Position numbers and translations under genes: made by a program. DNA of 64,000 nt from RYN-230 sp963834705 (GTDB lineage Bacteria; Actinomycetota; Actinomycetes; Streptosporangiales; Streptosporangiaceae), in contig CAWICV010000008.1 of the NCBI GenBank assembly GCA_963834705.1, positions 124,001 through 188,000 on the forward strand, in the 5' to 3' direction. Under the pieces are notes generated by a model. That model saw only the letters and a list, made by a program, of their open reading frames with translations. It searched no databases and was not told the DNA's origin. This document shows, piece after piece, positions 43,454 to 52,864 of this stretch; within the stretch, counting starts at the first letter, position 1, and every line of letters starts with the position of its first letter.

Positions 43454-44422
43454 ATGACCGGGCACGCTGGACCACGCGTCATCTACCTCGGCGGGCTCGG
43501 CCGGAGCGGGACCACCCTCATCGAGCGGATGCTCAACGAGATTCCGGGCATCCGCTCGGTGGGGGAGGTCACCCACCTCTGGCAGCGCGGTGTTTCCGCC
43601 GGTGAGCGCTGCGGATGCGGGGCGCCGTTTCACGACTGCGAGTTCTGGCGGCAGGTCGGCGAGGTGGCTTTCGGCGGCTGGGACCTGCTCAACGTGGACC
43701 GCCTCACCGCCCTGCAGCACCGGGTAGACCGAACACGGCATATCTGGGCGCTGGCCCAGTCCCGTCGCGACCCGGCCTTCCAGCAGGCGCTGGACGAATA
43801 CCTCTCGTACTATCTGCGGCTCTATCAGGCCATCGAAAAGACCAGTGGGCATCAGGTGGTGGTCGATTCCAGCAAGCACGCCTCGCTGGCCTTCTGCCTG
43901 CGCGCTGCTCCTGGTCTCGATCTCCGGGTCGTGCACGTGGTCCGGGACAGCCGGGCGGTGGCCTACTCCTGGAGCCGGCAAGTTGCCCGTCCGGACGCGG
44001 CGGGGCTGAGCTACATGACCGTCTACCGGGCCCGGCAGGCGGCGGTCCAGTGGAACGCCCAGAACCTGGCCCTGCACTGGCTGGCCCGCCTCGGTGTGCC
44101 CCTGTTGCGGGTCAGGTACGAGGACTTTGTGCGCGACCCGGAACAGGGGGTGCGGGATATCGCCGCGTTCGCCGGCATCGGGACTGGCCGGGGCGCGCTG
44201 CAGTTCATCGGGGGAAGCGCAGCCGCCCGGTGGGCGCAACTCGGCCCGGGGCACACCGCGTCCGGTAATCCGATGCGCTTCGACTCTGGGCGAATCGCCA
44301 TCCGCCCAGACGTCAGGTGGCAGACCGCGCTGCCCGCCGGTCAGCGGCGGCTGGTGACCGCACTCACACTCCCGCTGTTCACGCGCTACGGCTACGCCAG
44401 GGGGTGCGATGAGCCTGGCTAG
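43454..44422 (+). CDS. PAPS-dependent sulfotransferase B1
   Basis: The 322-residue protein is homologous to the two in module A. It has VIYLGGLGRSGTTLIERML for the phosphosulfate loop, CGCGAPFHDCEFW for the Cys motif, VVRDSRAVAYSW for the 3'-phosphate site, then LRVRYEDFVRDP and NPMRF. It lies about 4.6 kb from cysD/N/Q and overlaps the following GH26-like gene by 14 bp, linking sulfation with polysaccharide processing. Confidence 0.87.
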   Translation: MTGHAGPRVIYLGGLGRSGTTLIERMLNEIPGIRSVGEVTHLWQRGVSAGERCGCGAPFHDCEFWRQVGEVAFGGWDLLNVDRLTALQHRVDRTRHIWALAQSRRDPAFQQALDEYLSYYLRLYQAIEKTSGHQVVVDSSKHASLAFCLRAAPGLDLRVVHVVRDSRAVAYSWSRQVARPDAAGLSYMTVYRARQAAVQWNAQNLALHWLARLGVPLLRVRYEDFVRDPEQGVRDIAAFAGIGTGRGALQFIGGSAAARWAQLGPGHTASGNPMRFDSGRIAIRPDVRWQTALPAGQRRLVTALTLPLFTRYGYARGCDEPG

Positions 44423-45458
44423 GCATTCCGCCCGGAAACGGCTCGCCGCCGTCGGCTGGGTGATCGCTGCCCTCGCGGTGGCGGTAACCGTGGTGCTCGT
44501 GGTGAGCAACCGCACCAGATCGGGTCAGTCCTCGGCAGTGGTCAAGTTCCCCAGCGCCGCGCACCCCACCACGTACGTCGATCCACACGCCGCCCCGACC
44601 CCGCCAGCGCATGGGGCGTACTTCGGGGCCTGGGTCGGGCCACAGATCTACACGCAGGCCAACAGCATCACGGTGGTCGGCACCCTGCAGCGCGACCTCG
44701 GCCGCCGGCTCGACATCGTGCATACCTACCTCAAGTGGGACGCGCCCTTCCCGACGGTCAGTGACCGGGCCTTCGCCGGGCAAGGCAGCACCCTGCTGGT
44801 GTCCTGGGCAGGAGCCGATACCCGGGCGATCGTGTCGGGTGCCTACGACACGTGGATCAGGAAGCGAGCAGCCGAGATCAAAGCCTTCGGCCATCCGGTC
44901 TTCCTGGAATGGCGCTGGGAGATGGACCGGCCCAACCTGCTCTGGCAGATCCACTCCGGCACCGAGTACGTCGCCGCCTGGAGGCACATCCGGGCCATCT
45001 TCCGGGCGGAGCATGTAAACAACGCGGCGTGGGTATGGTGCCCGACCGCGGCCGGATTCAAGGACGGCCGGGCGGCTGCCTTCTACCCTGGCAACAGCCA
45101 GGTGGACTGGATCTGCGCGGACGTGTACCCGGGAGCGGCCGGCTACCGCAGCTTCGCGAGTACCGCGGGGCCGTTTCTCACCTGGGCGGCGCAGCATCCG
45201 CGGCCGGTGATGATCGGCGAGTACGGGGTGCCGCAAAGCTACGGACCAGCTGGCCGCGCGGCCTGGCTCCGCGATGCCATGCGAACGGTGCGGGACGACC
45301 CGCAGATCAGGGCCCTGGTCTACTTCGACGCCGACCCGGCCGGGCACGGCCCCCAGCTGAGCTACTCGCTGGAGAACGACCCGGCCGCGTTGCGGGAGTT
45401 CCGCGGCATCGCCGACAACAGCTACTTCAATCCGTTGCACCTCTCAGTCCGGGGATAG
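44409..45458 (+). CDS. GH26-like extracytoplasmic glycoside hydrolase (module B)
   Basis: The 349-residue protein has a signal anchor (VGWVIAALAVAVTVVLVV) and a GH26-like barrel with FLEWRWEMDR and MIGEYGVP as candidate catalytic Glu segments. It is closely related to the protein at 31798-32793 (AHGAYFGAWV, VWCPTAAGF, YFDADP). It overlaps the sulfotransferase gene by 14 bp. Expected to act outside the membrane on the polymer. Confidence 0.8.
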   Translation: MSLARHSARKRLAAVGWVIAALAVAVTVVLVVSNRTRSGQSSAVVKFPSAAHPTTYVDPHAAPTPPAHGAYFGAWVGPQIYTQANSITVVGTLQRDLGRRLDIVHTYLKWDAPFPTVSDRAFAGQGSTLLVSWAGADTRAIVSGAYDTWIRKRAAEIKAFGHPVFLEWRWEMDRPNLLWQIHSGTEYVAAWRHIRAIFRAEHVNNAAWVWCPTAAGFKDGRAAAFYPGNSQVDWICADVYPGAAGYRSFASTAGPFLTWAAQHPRPVMIGEYGVPQSYGPAGRAAWLRDAMRTVRDDPQIRALVYFDADPAGHGPQLSYSLENDPAALREFRGIADNSYFNPLHLSVRG

Positions 45459-45477
45459 CCATGCTTGATCATGATGG

Positions 45478-46347
45478 TCATCGCCGCCAGCTCGGTTCCC
45501 GGCCCAGCCATCGGCCCAGCCGTTCGTCGTAGGGACTGAAGTGCTCGTCGAGCGCCTGTCCCACAGCGGCCGGGAGCGGTGATCGCGGGCGGGCGTTGTG
45601 CCGTTCGAACCTGGGGTGGCCCAGGAACGGGAGCCCCAGGAAGTCGAGTACGGCGGCATACACCGGGGCCGGATCGGTGAAGAAATCACTGCTGTCCACC
45701 ACGCAGATGCGATCGCGGCCGAAGAGTTTCTCCAGCCGCTCGAGCTGTTCGATGTACTGCCCCCGGGTCCGGTAGGCATGATGCTGATGGCTGTGGCTGT
45801 GGTAGCAGGGATCGGCTACGATCCGCTCCGCCTCACCCGCCAGCCGGCTGGCCTCGAGTTCGAGGGCCCGCTCGAACGGTTCGGTCTCGTACCCCCGGGC
45901 CAGTTCGTGGGCGTGGGCGGAGTAAGCCCGCTCGACCGGGTCTCGAAGCAACACGAGCAGCCGCACGCCGGGCAGATCCCGCGAGATCCGCTCCCCGGCC
46001 AGTGGATGGAACATGTAGTAGGGGCTGGACTCGAAGGTCACCGGGGCGGCCCCGGCCGCCCGCTGGGCCCATGCCGCCCGGCTACGCAGCGGGAAATGAC
46101 CCTGATACCAGGCCAGCCCTCTGTCGTAGGCGGTGTCGAAGTAGTGCACCCCCTTGTGCAACGGCGCCTTGAGCACCGCAGGGTGCTGGCTCAGCGTGCG
46201 GTACATGGACGTGGTCCCGCACCGCTGAGCCCCTACGATGAGGAAGCCGGGGAGCATCCGGGCCCGGTGGGTGAGCCGTCCAGCGGTCACCCACACGCTG
46301 TGCACCGCCCGCTTGGCCCCGGGGGAGAGAGACGAGGAATCAATCAC
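45478..46347 (-). CDS. sulfotransferase B2 (heparan-type, Sulfotransfer_1)
   Basis: The 289-residue enzyme differs from the other three. Its phosphosulfate loop is FLIVGAQRCGTTSMYRTLSQHP and its 3'-phosphate motif is LLRDPVERAYSAHAHELARG, a pattern like heparan/chondroitin-type sulfotransferases. The HKGVHYFD and SPYYMFHP segments also match. It probably sulfates a polysaccharide. It is the last gene of the leftward module B run and converges on the GH26-like gene with 19 bp between. Confidence 0.88.
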   Translation of the reverse strand: MIDSSSLSPGAKRAVHSVWVTAGRLTHRARMLPGFLIVGAQRCGTTSMYRTLSQHPAVLKAPLHKGVHYFDTAYDRGLAWYQGHFPLRSRAAWAQRAAGAAPVTFESSPYYMFHPLAGERISRDLPGVRLLVLLRDPVERAYSAHAHELARGYETEPFERALELEASRLAGEAERIVADPCYHSHSHQHHAYRTRGQYIEQLERLEKLFGRDRICVVDSSDFFTDPAPVYAAVLDFLGLPFLGHPRFERHNARPRSPLPAAVGQALDEHFSPYDERLGRWLGREPSWRR

Positions 46348-46386
46348 GAGCGCTAGCCTTCCGACGAATTGTCCGCTGAGTCCGTG

Positions 46387-47619
46387 TCACAGCCGGCCCA
46401 CTGCGCTGGCGATGGCCGGGATCAGCCAGGTACCCGGCGAGCCCAGCCGCGCTCCCGCGGTGGCCTGCCGGTCCACCAGGTACCGGGTAGCTAGGTCGGC
46501 CAAGTACAGGAGCGCCGTGAGCCTGGCCTCATCCGCGCCGACGCCAAACGGCGCCAGCTGAGCGGGTGCGGTCTCGATGCACTCCTGGGCTGCGGCCAGC
46601 GGCTCACGGCGTTTCGGTACCACCTGGGTCTGCAGCCGGTGATGCAGGGCGTCGAAGCCGGCCGGCACGCCGCCGGTGAACCGTTCCCAGTCCCACAGCA
46701 GCAGCCCTTGGTGGGTGCTCGCCATGTTCCACGGCGTCCAGTCGCCGTGCCAGTGACCATAGTCCAGTACGGCATCTCCGGCATCGGCCTCCAGCGTCCT
46801 CAGGGCGGTGCGCAGCGCGTCGCGGTCGGCACCCGGGTCGGCCGTGCCCAGCCTGCCGCACAAACCCGCCAGGTAGTCACCGCCGGCGAGTTTCTCCTGC
46901 CGCAGGCCGCCCAGCCCGGCTACCTCGGCCATAGCCGCGGCGAGCTGGTCCGCGGGGAGCGGGCGGCGCGGCAGCCAGACCGGCAGCGCGCCCAGGACCA
47001 GGACGTCGAGTCCCCGCCAGCGCCCTAGGTGCAGCACCTCCGGTGTGGCCACGCTGGCCAGCCCGGCCTGGCTGATCCGGGTTAGCGCCCGGTGCTCGGC
47101 CAGCACCAGTTCGCGGGTGAGCTCACTGATGCCAACCTTGGCAAAACCGACCGTCTCGCCGCCGGTGCTGAGCACCTGCAGCACCGGCTTGCGGTTGGCC
47201 CGGGCCGGCCCCAAATGCATACTCACCCGGACGTTACGGGCCAGCACTTGGCTCAGGTACGTCTCGATGGTGCTGGCGCCCGGGGGGGCGTGAATGCGCA
47301 GCCTGCTCCGCAGCGCGGCGCGGCCGAGCCCGGCGCTGAGGCCGAATGACAGTGCGGCGGCGCGCAGCCGTCCGGTCCGGGAGCCGGGCTCGCCGTAGCG
47401 GCGGGCCGCCGTAGCGGCGGCCCGCCGCGTCGCCGGAACGAGCAACCGGGGCCGGCTCTCGCCCGGGATCAGGAAAAATTCGCTGGTTACCTGGTCAGCC
47501 AGAGGCGGCTTTCCGTCCTGTGCGGCACCCAGTGTCACCCGGGTGGGCGCAGGCCAGAACAACGCGGCTGTGTCGCGCAGGTAGGCCAGCCGTTCCCGGT
47601 CCTCAGGGCGGCTCGTCAC
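46387..47619 (-). CDS. aminoglycoside phosphotransferase-fold protein (module B)
   Basis: The 410-residue paralogue of the protein at 28960-30270 has the catalytic motif HWHGDWTPWNMA and metal-binding LLWDWERFTGG. The candidate nucleotide-binding segment is VGFAKVGISELTRELVLAEHRAL. Its presence in both modules ties it to polysaccharide synthesis rather than antibiotic resistance. It overlaps the PAP2 gene by 4 bp. The substrate is unknown. Confidence 0.78.
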   Translation of the reverse strand: MTSRPEDRERLAYLRDTAALFWPAPTRVTLGAAQDGKPPLADQVTSEFFLIPGESRPRLLVPATRRAAATAARRYGEPGSRTGRLRAAALSFGLSAGLGRAALRSRLRIHAPPGASTIETYLSQVLARNVRVSMHLGPARANRKPVLQVLSTGGETVGFAKVGISELTRELVLAEHRALTRISQAGLASVATPEVLHLGRWRGLDVLVLGALPVWLPRRPLPADQLAAAMAEVAGLGGLRQEKLAGGDYLAGLCGRLGTADPGADRDALRTALRTLEADAGDAVLDYGHWHGDWTPWNMASTHQGLLLWDWERFTGGVPAGFDALHHRLQTQVVPKRREPLAAAQECIETAPAQLAPFGVGADEARLTALLYLADLATRYLVDRQATAGARLGSPGTWLIPAIASAVGRL

Positions 47620-48506
47620 CCAGGGACCCCTTCTGGCCAGTTCCTGGCCGGTGTCACCTCGGGCCGTTCCGGGCCCGGCACCCGGGCCGGGCCAATGACC
47701 AGGTGGATCGCGAGGATGTAGATGGCCAGCATCAGGCAGCCGTAGAACCAGCCACTGACAATGTCAGTGGTCCAGTGCACAGCGAGGTACCAGCGGGTGT
47801 ACCCCTCGTGGAAACCTAGCGCGGCCACCACGGTGGCGGCCCAGATGGCGGCCCGGCGCTTGCCGCTGAACTCCCGCCAGACCAGGTAGGCGATCAGCCC
47901 GTAGAAGAGGATGGCGCGCTCGGCTCCGCCCGAGGGGAAAATGCCCCCTTGACCTGGCGGGGGGGTGCGGTGCTCGGTGTGGTTGATGGCCAGGGTGAGG
48001 AAGTGATCCCAGATGATCAGCGTGCCGAGCGCGACTGGGGGCAGCCACCGGTTCCGGCGCCAGGTGATGGCCAGCAGGACAGCCGCGGTGGCCGCCGCCG
48101 CCGAGACCGGGTATTTGTCCCCGACCTCAGTAGCCCGGTTCATGCCGCTCTTGACGAAGTGATACCGGTGGGCGATCGTCCAGTTGAATATCGGCTTGTC
48201 GATGGTGGGTCCGGCGTGGATGACGACTATGCCCAGCAGGCACATCACGCCCCAGGCCACGACCGAGCAGCCGAGCAGGATGAGCAGGAACTTCCCGGCC
48301 GACCGGAGAGCCGACGGCTCAGCGGCGCCGCCGTTCTCCAGGACCTGGCCATCCCGCCGCCGTCCGGCTAGCCGGGACCGGCCCGGCGGACGGCTCGGCC
48401 CCAGTTCCAGCGGGCCGTCGGGAACCCGTCTGGCCAGCAGGGCCCCGATGCACAAGATGACTGCGATGCCCGCTGGCCACAGCAGCACCGCAAGGATCCT
48501 CCCCAT
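47616..48506 (-). CDS. PAP2-family membrane phosphatase
   Basis: This 296-residue protein has about six membrane helices. It carries PAP2-like motifs: IFPSGGAERAILFYG for the second motif (usual PSGH replaced by PSGG) and TRWYLAVHWTTDIVSG for the third, with His and Asp intact. It could dephosphorylate undecaprenyl pyrophosphate released by polymerisation, but the missing His of the second motif makes activity uncertain. The cytoplasmic loop (about 25-65) is Arg/Gly-rich. Confidence 0.8.
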   Translation of the reverse strand: MGRILAVLLWPAGIAVILCIGALLARRVPDGPLELGPSRPPGRSRLAGRRRDGQVLENGGAAEPSALRSAGKFLLILLGCSVVAWGVMCLLGIVVIHAGPTIDKPIFNWTIAHRYHFVKSGMNRATEVGDKYPVSAAAATAAVLLAITWRRNRWLPPVALGTLIIWDHFLTLAINHTEHRTPPPGQGGIFPSGGAERAILFYGLIAYLVWREFSGKRRAAIWAATVVAALGFHEGYTRWYLAVHWTTDIVSGWFYGCLMLAIYILAIHLVIGPARVPGPERPEVTPARNWPEGVPG

Positions 48507-48600
48507 GTCCGATCACATCCTTTGCCGTTACTCACTTTTCCAACTCATGACGGTTGATACGGGGCGCCCGGGCCGGCCGTCGTGGGGCACTATGGCCGGC

Positions 48601-50280
48601 CTATCCTCCGCTTGCCTGGGCGGCTGGGTTCTGCCGGTCATGCCGGGGGAACCCCGGCATGACCGCCAGCTGCAGTGGCTGCCGGAGGCGCCACAGCCCG
48701 GCGGCCAGCACGGCGCATCCGGCCACCACGCCCGCGAGGGAGGCCGCGCCGCCCGTGCCGAGCAGGGCTCGCACGGCCAGCGGTGCGCCGGCGAAGCTGG
48801 CCGTGGTCAGAAAGATGGCCCACATGGTGCCAGGCCCGAACGGATGCAGCCGCGACACCACCGCCAGCTGCGCCAGCGGCAGCAGGTTCGTGGTGACAAT
48901 CGCCGCGGACCACCCGATCGCGGCGCCCTGGATGCCGTAGCGCGGGATCAATACCAGATCCAGGCCGACGTTGATGCCCACGGCCAGCAGCCCGTTGGCC
49001 AGGCTCCAGCTGCTCCGGCCGGTGGTGATGAGCACCATGTCAACCTGGCCGCAGGCGGTAGCGAGGAGCATGGTCAGGCCGAGGATGACCATCACCGAGT
49101 CGCCGGCCCGGTACGCATGGCCGAACAGGCTGAGCACCTCGGGTCCGTAGATGACGGCCAGCAGGTACAGCGGCCAGGTCAGTAGGACGAGCCAGCCGGT
49201 GGTGGTCTGATAGAGGTCGTTCGCGCCCCGGCGGTTACCCACGGCGAACAGTTCTGTGAACCGTGGCTGGGCCGCCATGCTGAGCGCGCCGTTGCCGAGC
49301 TGCCCGGCGACCAGGAAGCGGGTCGCGGCGGTGTACACGGCCGCCTCCGCCGGTCCGCGCATAATAGCCACCAGGACGATATCGATCCGCTGGATGGTGA
49401 TCTGGGCCAGGCTGGCGATCGCCCGTGGCGTGGTGAAGCGCCAGAATCCGCGCGGGTTGGCATTGGCGAGCCGCCGGTCGGCCAGCCGATGGCCGTCTGC
49501 GGGCGGGATCACTGGCGCGTCCTCCCGCCGTTCCCGCTGCCGCCGCTGGATGCGGCGCAGGCACAGCCAGGCGGCCATCACGGCGGGTACATAGGGCAGC
49601 GCCCAGAGCGGGGCCAGCAGCACCGCGCTCCCCGCCACGGCCGCCACGGCAATCCCGATCAGCTGGGCGGACGACCGGGCTATCCGGTCGATCAGCACGG
49701 TTGGCAACATGTTCCGGTAGCCGCGGCTCGCGCCCAGGAATGTGTCCAGCAGGGTCGCGAACGGGAGCATGAGCGCGAGAGTCCGCAGGGCACGCGCCAC
49801 CGCCGCGGGAGTGGCCCCGGCCCGGCCCAGCTGGCCGTCCAGCAGGACACGAGACAGCGGTGCCGCGGCCAGCAGCAGCGCACCAGCGGCGAGCACCGAG
49901 ACCACGATCACCGGGATGACCGCCGCCCGCAGGATGGCCGGGATCCGGTTCCGCGCGCCGAGCGAGCGCAGCCGGGCGATAAAGTACACCAGCCCGGTGA
50001 ACGCGCCGAGGCCGGCCACCGCCTCGACGATGAGGAAGAGCGAGATCGCGGTGAAGAAGGCGCCGGCCACCGGCCTGCTGAACTCTCTGGTCACCAGCAC
50101 GGTCACGGCCAGCGTGGCCAGCGCGGAGATGCCTGCCCCGGCCAGGTTCAGCGTGCTGCCGCGGGCTACCTCGGCCAGCCGGCCGCGACTGGCCCCTGTG
50201 CTGCCTGGAGCCGGCCGGGCCGGGCGCGTGCTACGCCCCGCCCGTCCGGTCCGGGTCACCCGCGCGTGGGCGCCGGCCAC
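48601..50280 (-). CDS. Wzx-type flippase (module B)
   Basis: This 559-residue MOP-superfamily transporter has 12-14 helices starting at LNLAGAGISALATLAVTVLVT and a short basic N terminus, without the long extension seen in the module A flippase. RFTTPRAIASLAQITIQRIDIVLVAIM parallels the module A protein. It flips lipid-linked repeat units outward. The start overlaps the upstream polymerase gene by 25 bp; a GTG at 50259 is an alternative. Confidence 0.87.
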   Translation of the reverse strand: MAGAHARVTRTGRAGRSTRPARPAPGSTGASRGRLAEVARGSTLNLAGAGISALATLAVTVLVTREFSRPVAGAFFTAISLFLIVEAVAGLGAFTGLVYFIARLRSLGARNRIPAILRAAVIPVIVVSVLAAGALLLAAAPLSRVLLDGQLGRAGATPAAVARALRTLALMLPFATLLDTFLGASRGYRNMLPTVLIDRIARSSAQLIGIAVAAVAGSAVLLAPLWALPYVPAVMAAWLCLRRIQRRQRERREDAPVIPPADGHRLADRRLANANPRGFWRFTTPRAIASLAQITIQRIDIVLVAIMRGPAEAAVYTAATRFLVAGQLGNGALSMAAQPRFTELFAVGNRRGANDLYQTTTGWLVLLTWPLYLLAVIYGPEVLSLFGHAYRAGDSVMVILGLTMLLATACGQVDMVLITTGRSSWSLANGLLAVGINVGLDLVLIPRYGIQGAAIGWSAAIVTTNLLPLAQLAVVSRLHPFGPGTMWAIFLTTASFAGAPLAVRALLGTGGAASLAGVVAGCAVLAAGLWRLRQPLQLAVMPGFPRHDRQNPAAQASGG

Positions 50281-51782
50281 CGGACAGGTCCCGCATCATC
50301 CATGTCCGGCAGCGGATGCTGGCCGTCCAGTATGGCGACGTCGTGAGTTCGCTCCCGGTCATCGCGCCACAGCAGGGCGACCGACAGCATGGTGATGGCG
50401 AGCGGTGCGCCGACGGCGTCGTAGGAAATCATGAACACGAAGGACATCAGCACGGCGAGTGAGCCAGCCAGCCCGTAGGGTGTCATGTCTCTCCGGTAGC
50501 GCCACAGCGCCCGGGCGAAGAACAGCAGATAAAGACCGGCCCCCACGATCCCATTGCAGATCAGCAGCAGCCACAGCTGGCCGTTGCTGCCCACCGGGAC
50601 CTGACCGCAGTTCCGGCAGCTGGCCGTGGGGCCGACGGCGATCGACTGCGGGCCACCGATCTGCTGCCGGGTGTCGCCGTACCCGATGATCGGGGAGGCC
50701 AGACCGTCTTCGACCGCCACCACCGAGAGCGACGACCGGAGCGAATTGCTCTTCTGATGCTGGAAGCGGAGGGCGATGACCTGCTGCAGTGGTGTGGTCA
50801 CGATGGCTAGGGTGAGCAGGATCATCGCGGTGCAGACCACGCCCAGCAGCGCCACCCGGCCCCGGGCTGCCAGCCGCACCGTCAGATAGACGCCGGCCAC
50901 CCCCAGGGCCAGCCAGACGCCCCGGTTCAGCGAGTAAATGATCGGCGCCACCGAGATCACCGCCACACAAGCGCCGATCCAGCGTTGCCGCCTGGTTCCT
51001 TGCGCGCACCAGGCCGCCAGCAGCCAGGGCAGCAGTAGGGCCAGGCAGTTGCCCCAGGTGTTGGTGTAGTCGAAGGGCGCCTTGGGGCGCCCTTCGGGGG
51101 CGCCGAGCACGGTCTGGATCTGGCTGAGACCCGGATGCATCATGGCCTGGATCTGCACATTGCTCTGCAGGCTGCCCGGCATCAGCGCCAGGGCCGGTGA
51201 GCTGAACTGAAGCCCCGGATCGAGCATGCCCAGCACGCCGCCCGCCGTGGCGTAGATGGCCAGCAGTCCGAGCAGCCAGGCCAGTCGTTGCCGGGAGAGT
51301 TCCTGCCGGGTGAGGTTCCCGGCGTACAGCAGCAGGACCGTGACACCGGCGTACTGGGTGCCGCGGTTGAGGAAGGAGACGATCCGGTGGCTCACGGCGC
51401 TGTCCACCGTGCCGGGTGCGGTCAGGCTCAAGGTGACGGCACCGGCCATTACCCACAACAGGAAGAGCAGCCACAACCCGAATCCGGGCGGCAGCCGGAT
51501 GGCGCGCCCATGCGCCCGCCATGCGAACATCCGGACAGCCATGGGCACTGCCAGCAGCGGAAACATGAAGTCGGCGACGCCCAGCGCCCACCACAGCGGG
51601 TAGCCGGCCAGCAGCGCGACGATCGGCCAGGCGGGATGGCGGGCCAGCCAGCTTCCGGCCAGCGTCCGGGCGTGAGCACCCGGTGCCCGCGCGGCCGCGC
51701 CGCGGGTGTCGCGGCGGCCGTGCGGCCGGACGGCGGACGGGGCCATCCCGTCCTCGCCGGCGGCTGTAAACGTCGTCGTCAT
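50256..51782 (-). CDS. O-antigen ligase/Wzy-type polymerase (module B)
   Basis: This 508-residue polytopic protein has about 11 helices and the family loop IIYSLNRGVWLALGVAGVYL, with ENxxG-like FDYTNTWGNCLALLLPW. It is homologous to the module A polymerase (FDYTNT versus FAYTNW, SLNRGVW versus SINRGAW). It polymerises repeat units at the outer face. It overlaps the DUF3048 gene stop by 4 bp. Confidence 0.85.
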   Translation of the reverse strand: MTTTFTAAGEDGMAPSAVRPHGRRDTRGAAARAPGAHARTLAGSWLARHPAWPIVALLAGYPLWWALGVADFMFPLLAVPMAVRMFAWRAHGRAIRLPPGFGLWLLFLLWVMAGAVTLSLTAPGTVDSAVSHRIVSFLNRGTQYAGVTVLLLYAGNLTRQELSRQRLAWLLGLLAIYATAGGVLGMLDPGLQFSSPALALMPGSLQSNVQIQAMMHPGLSQIQTVLGAPEGRPKAPFDYTNTWGNCLALLLPWLLAAWCAQGTRRQRWIGACVAVISVAPIIYSLNRGVWLALGVAGVYLTVRLAARGRVALLGVVCTAMILLTLAIVTTPLQQVIALRFQHQKSNSLRSSLSVVAVEDGLASPIIGYGDTRQQIGGPQSIAVGPTASCRNCGQVPVGSNGQLWLLLICNGIVGAGLYLLFFARALWRYRRDMTPYGLAGSLAVLMSFVFMISYDAVGAPLAITMLSVALLWRDDRERTHDVAILDGQHPLPDMDDAGPVRWPAPTRG

Positions 51783-52861
51783 CCCGGTGCTCCCGATGTC
51801 TGCACCCGCGTGCCTCGCGGAGCCAGCACGACCCAGGTAGGTCCCGGTTCCAGGTACATCGGCAGGCCGTTTTCGTCCAGATAGTTGGTGACGTCACGCA
51901 GCCCGGGTTTCCGCCATGTCCCGCTGGCGGCCAGGCCGTCCTGGCTGGGGCGCGTCCCGGTGCCCTGGACGCCGCTGAGCACAACGACAGGGCCCTTCCC
52001 GATCACTCGCGCGCTTCGGGTGGTGAGGTGATAACGCCGGCTCAGGTACACCGTCTTGAACTGGACCGTCTGGATGATCACGTTGGCCATTCGCAGCCGT
52101 GGCCCGCCCCGGGTCAGCAGCCAGCGATCGCGGCGGCCCGCAAAGGACCACACCTGGGTGGGCTGGCCGGGGATGCGCACCGTGACTGTGGAGGGGTGCC
52201 ATACGCCGCGGCTGGCCAGTTCGTCCCCGCTGCCCAGGCCGGCGCCGCGGTAGGGGAACAGCTCAGGTGGCGCCGTGTCCCTGGCCGCCTGGGCCATCCG
52301 GCCCGGCGCCGCGGTCAGCCCGGCTGGCCCGCTCTGATACAGCGACGCATGTGCCGGGTAGCCGGTGTCGATGACCTTGGTGGCGTCCAGGATCTTGATG
52401 AACGACGGGGTGCCACCGCTGTAGCCGATCAGCGGATGCAACACGGACAAGGTCATACCGTCAGTGGGCAACGTGCTGGTGATCGGCCCGACCGCGGCTG
52501 GCAGTTGTGACTGGAAGACTGCGATGTACCGCGCCGGGCTGCTGATCTCCTCGAACACCACATCCGCGTGGGAGAGCCCACGCGGATCCGCGCCCGCCAC
52601 GGTCAGCGCGACCGCCGGGCGTGCCGCCGCCGCCGCGCTGGCGGCGGGCAGCCCGGTCAGCGGCGTGACGGGGCCGGTATAGCTGGCCGGGCTGGGCGGC
52701 GCGGACGCCGTCGGGGTGGCTGACCGGTTCGCTGCCGTGGCCACGGACGACGTGGGCGCCGCGGATGGCTGCGCCGCGCCGCACGCGGTGGCCGCGACGC
52801 CGGCCGCTGCGGCGATCAAGGCACGGCGGCGCGCTGCCCGGTGAACTGGCCAGAGAGCCAC
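51779..52861 (-). CDS. DUF3048-family lipoprotein
   Basis: This 360-residue protein has a lipobox (GVAATAC) near residue 27 and a Ser/Thr/Pro/Ala spacer. A DUF3048 (YerB-like) domain follows: PLTGLPAASA, GLSHADVVFEEISSPARYIAVFQS and VGPITSTLPTDGMTL. The family function is unknown; it is found on the outer face of the membrane. It sits between the Wzz-like and Wzy-like genes, so a part in polymer assembly or wall attachment is possible. GTG 52861 has GGGAGC upstream. Confidence 0.82.
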   Translation of the reverse strand: MALWPVHRAARRRALIAAAAGVAATACGAAQPSAAPTSSVATAANRSATPTASAPPSPASYTGPVTPLTGLPAASAAAAARPAVALTVAGADPRGLSHADVVFEEISSPARYIAVFQSQLPAAVGPITSTLPTDGMTLSVLHPLIGYSGGTPSFIKILDATKVIDTGYPAHASLYQSGPAGLTAAPGRMAQAARDTAPPELFPYRGAGLGSGDELASRGVWHPSTVTVRIPGQPTQVWSFAGRRDRWLLTRGGPRLRMANVIIQTVQFKTVYLSRRYHLTTRSARVIGKGPVVVLSGVQGTGTRPSQDGLAASGTWRKPGLRDVTNYLDENGLPMYLEPGPTWVVLAPRGTRVQTSGAPG

Positions 52862-52864
52862 GAA

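Noticed and set aside
42227..44515. 762-codon antisense frame across the propeller and sulfotransferase genes
   Set aside because: It spans two well-supported genes and the spacer between them, with no family features of its own.
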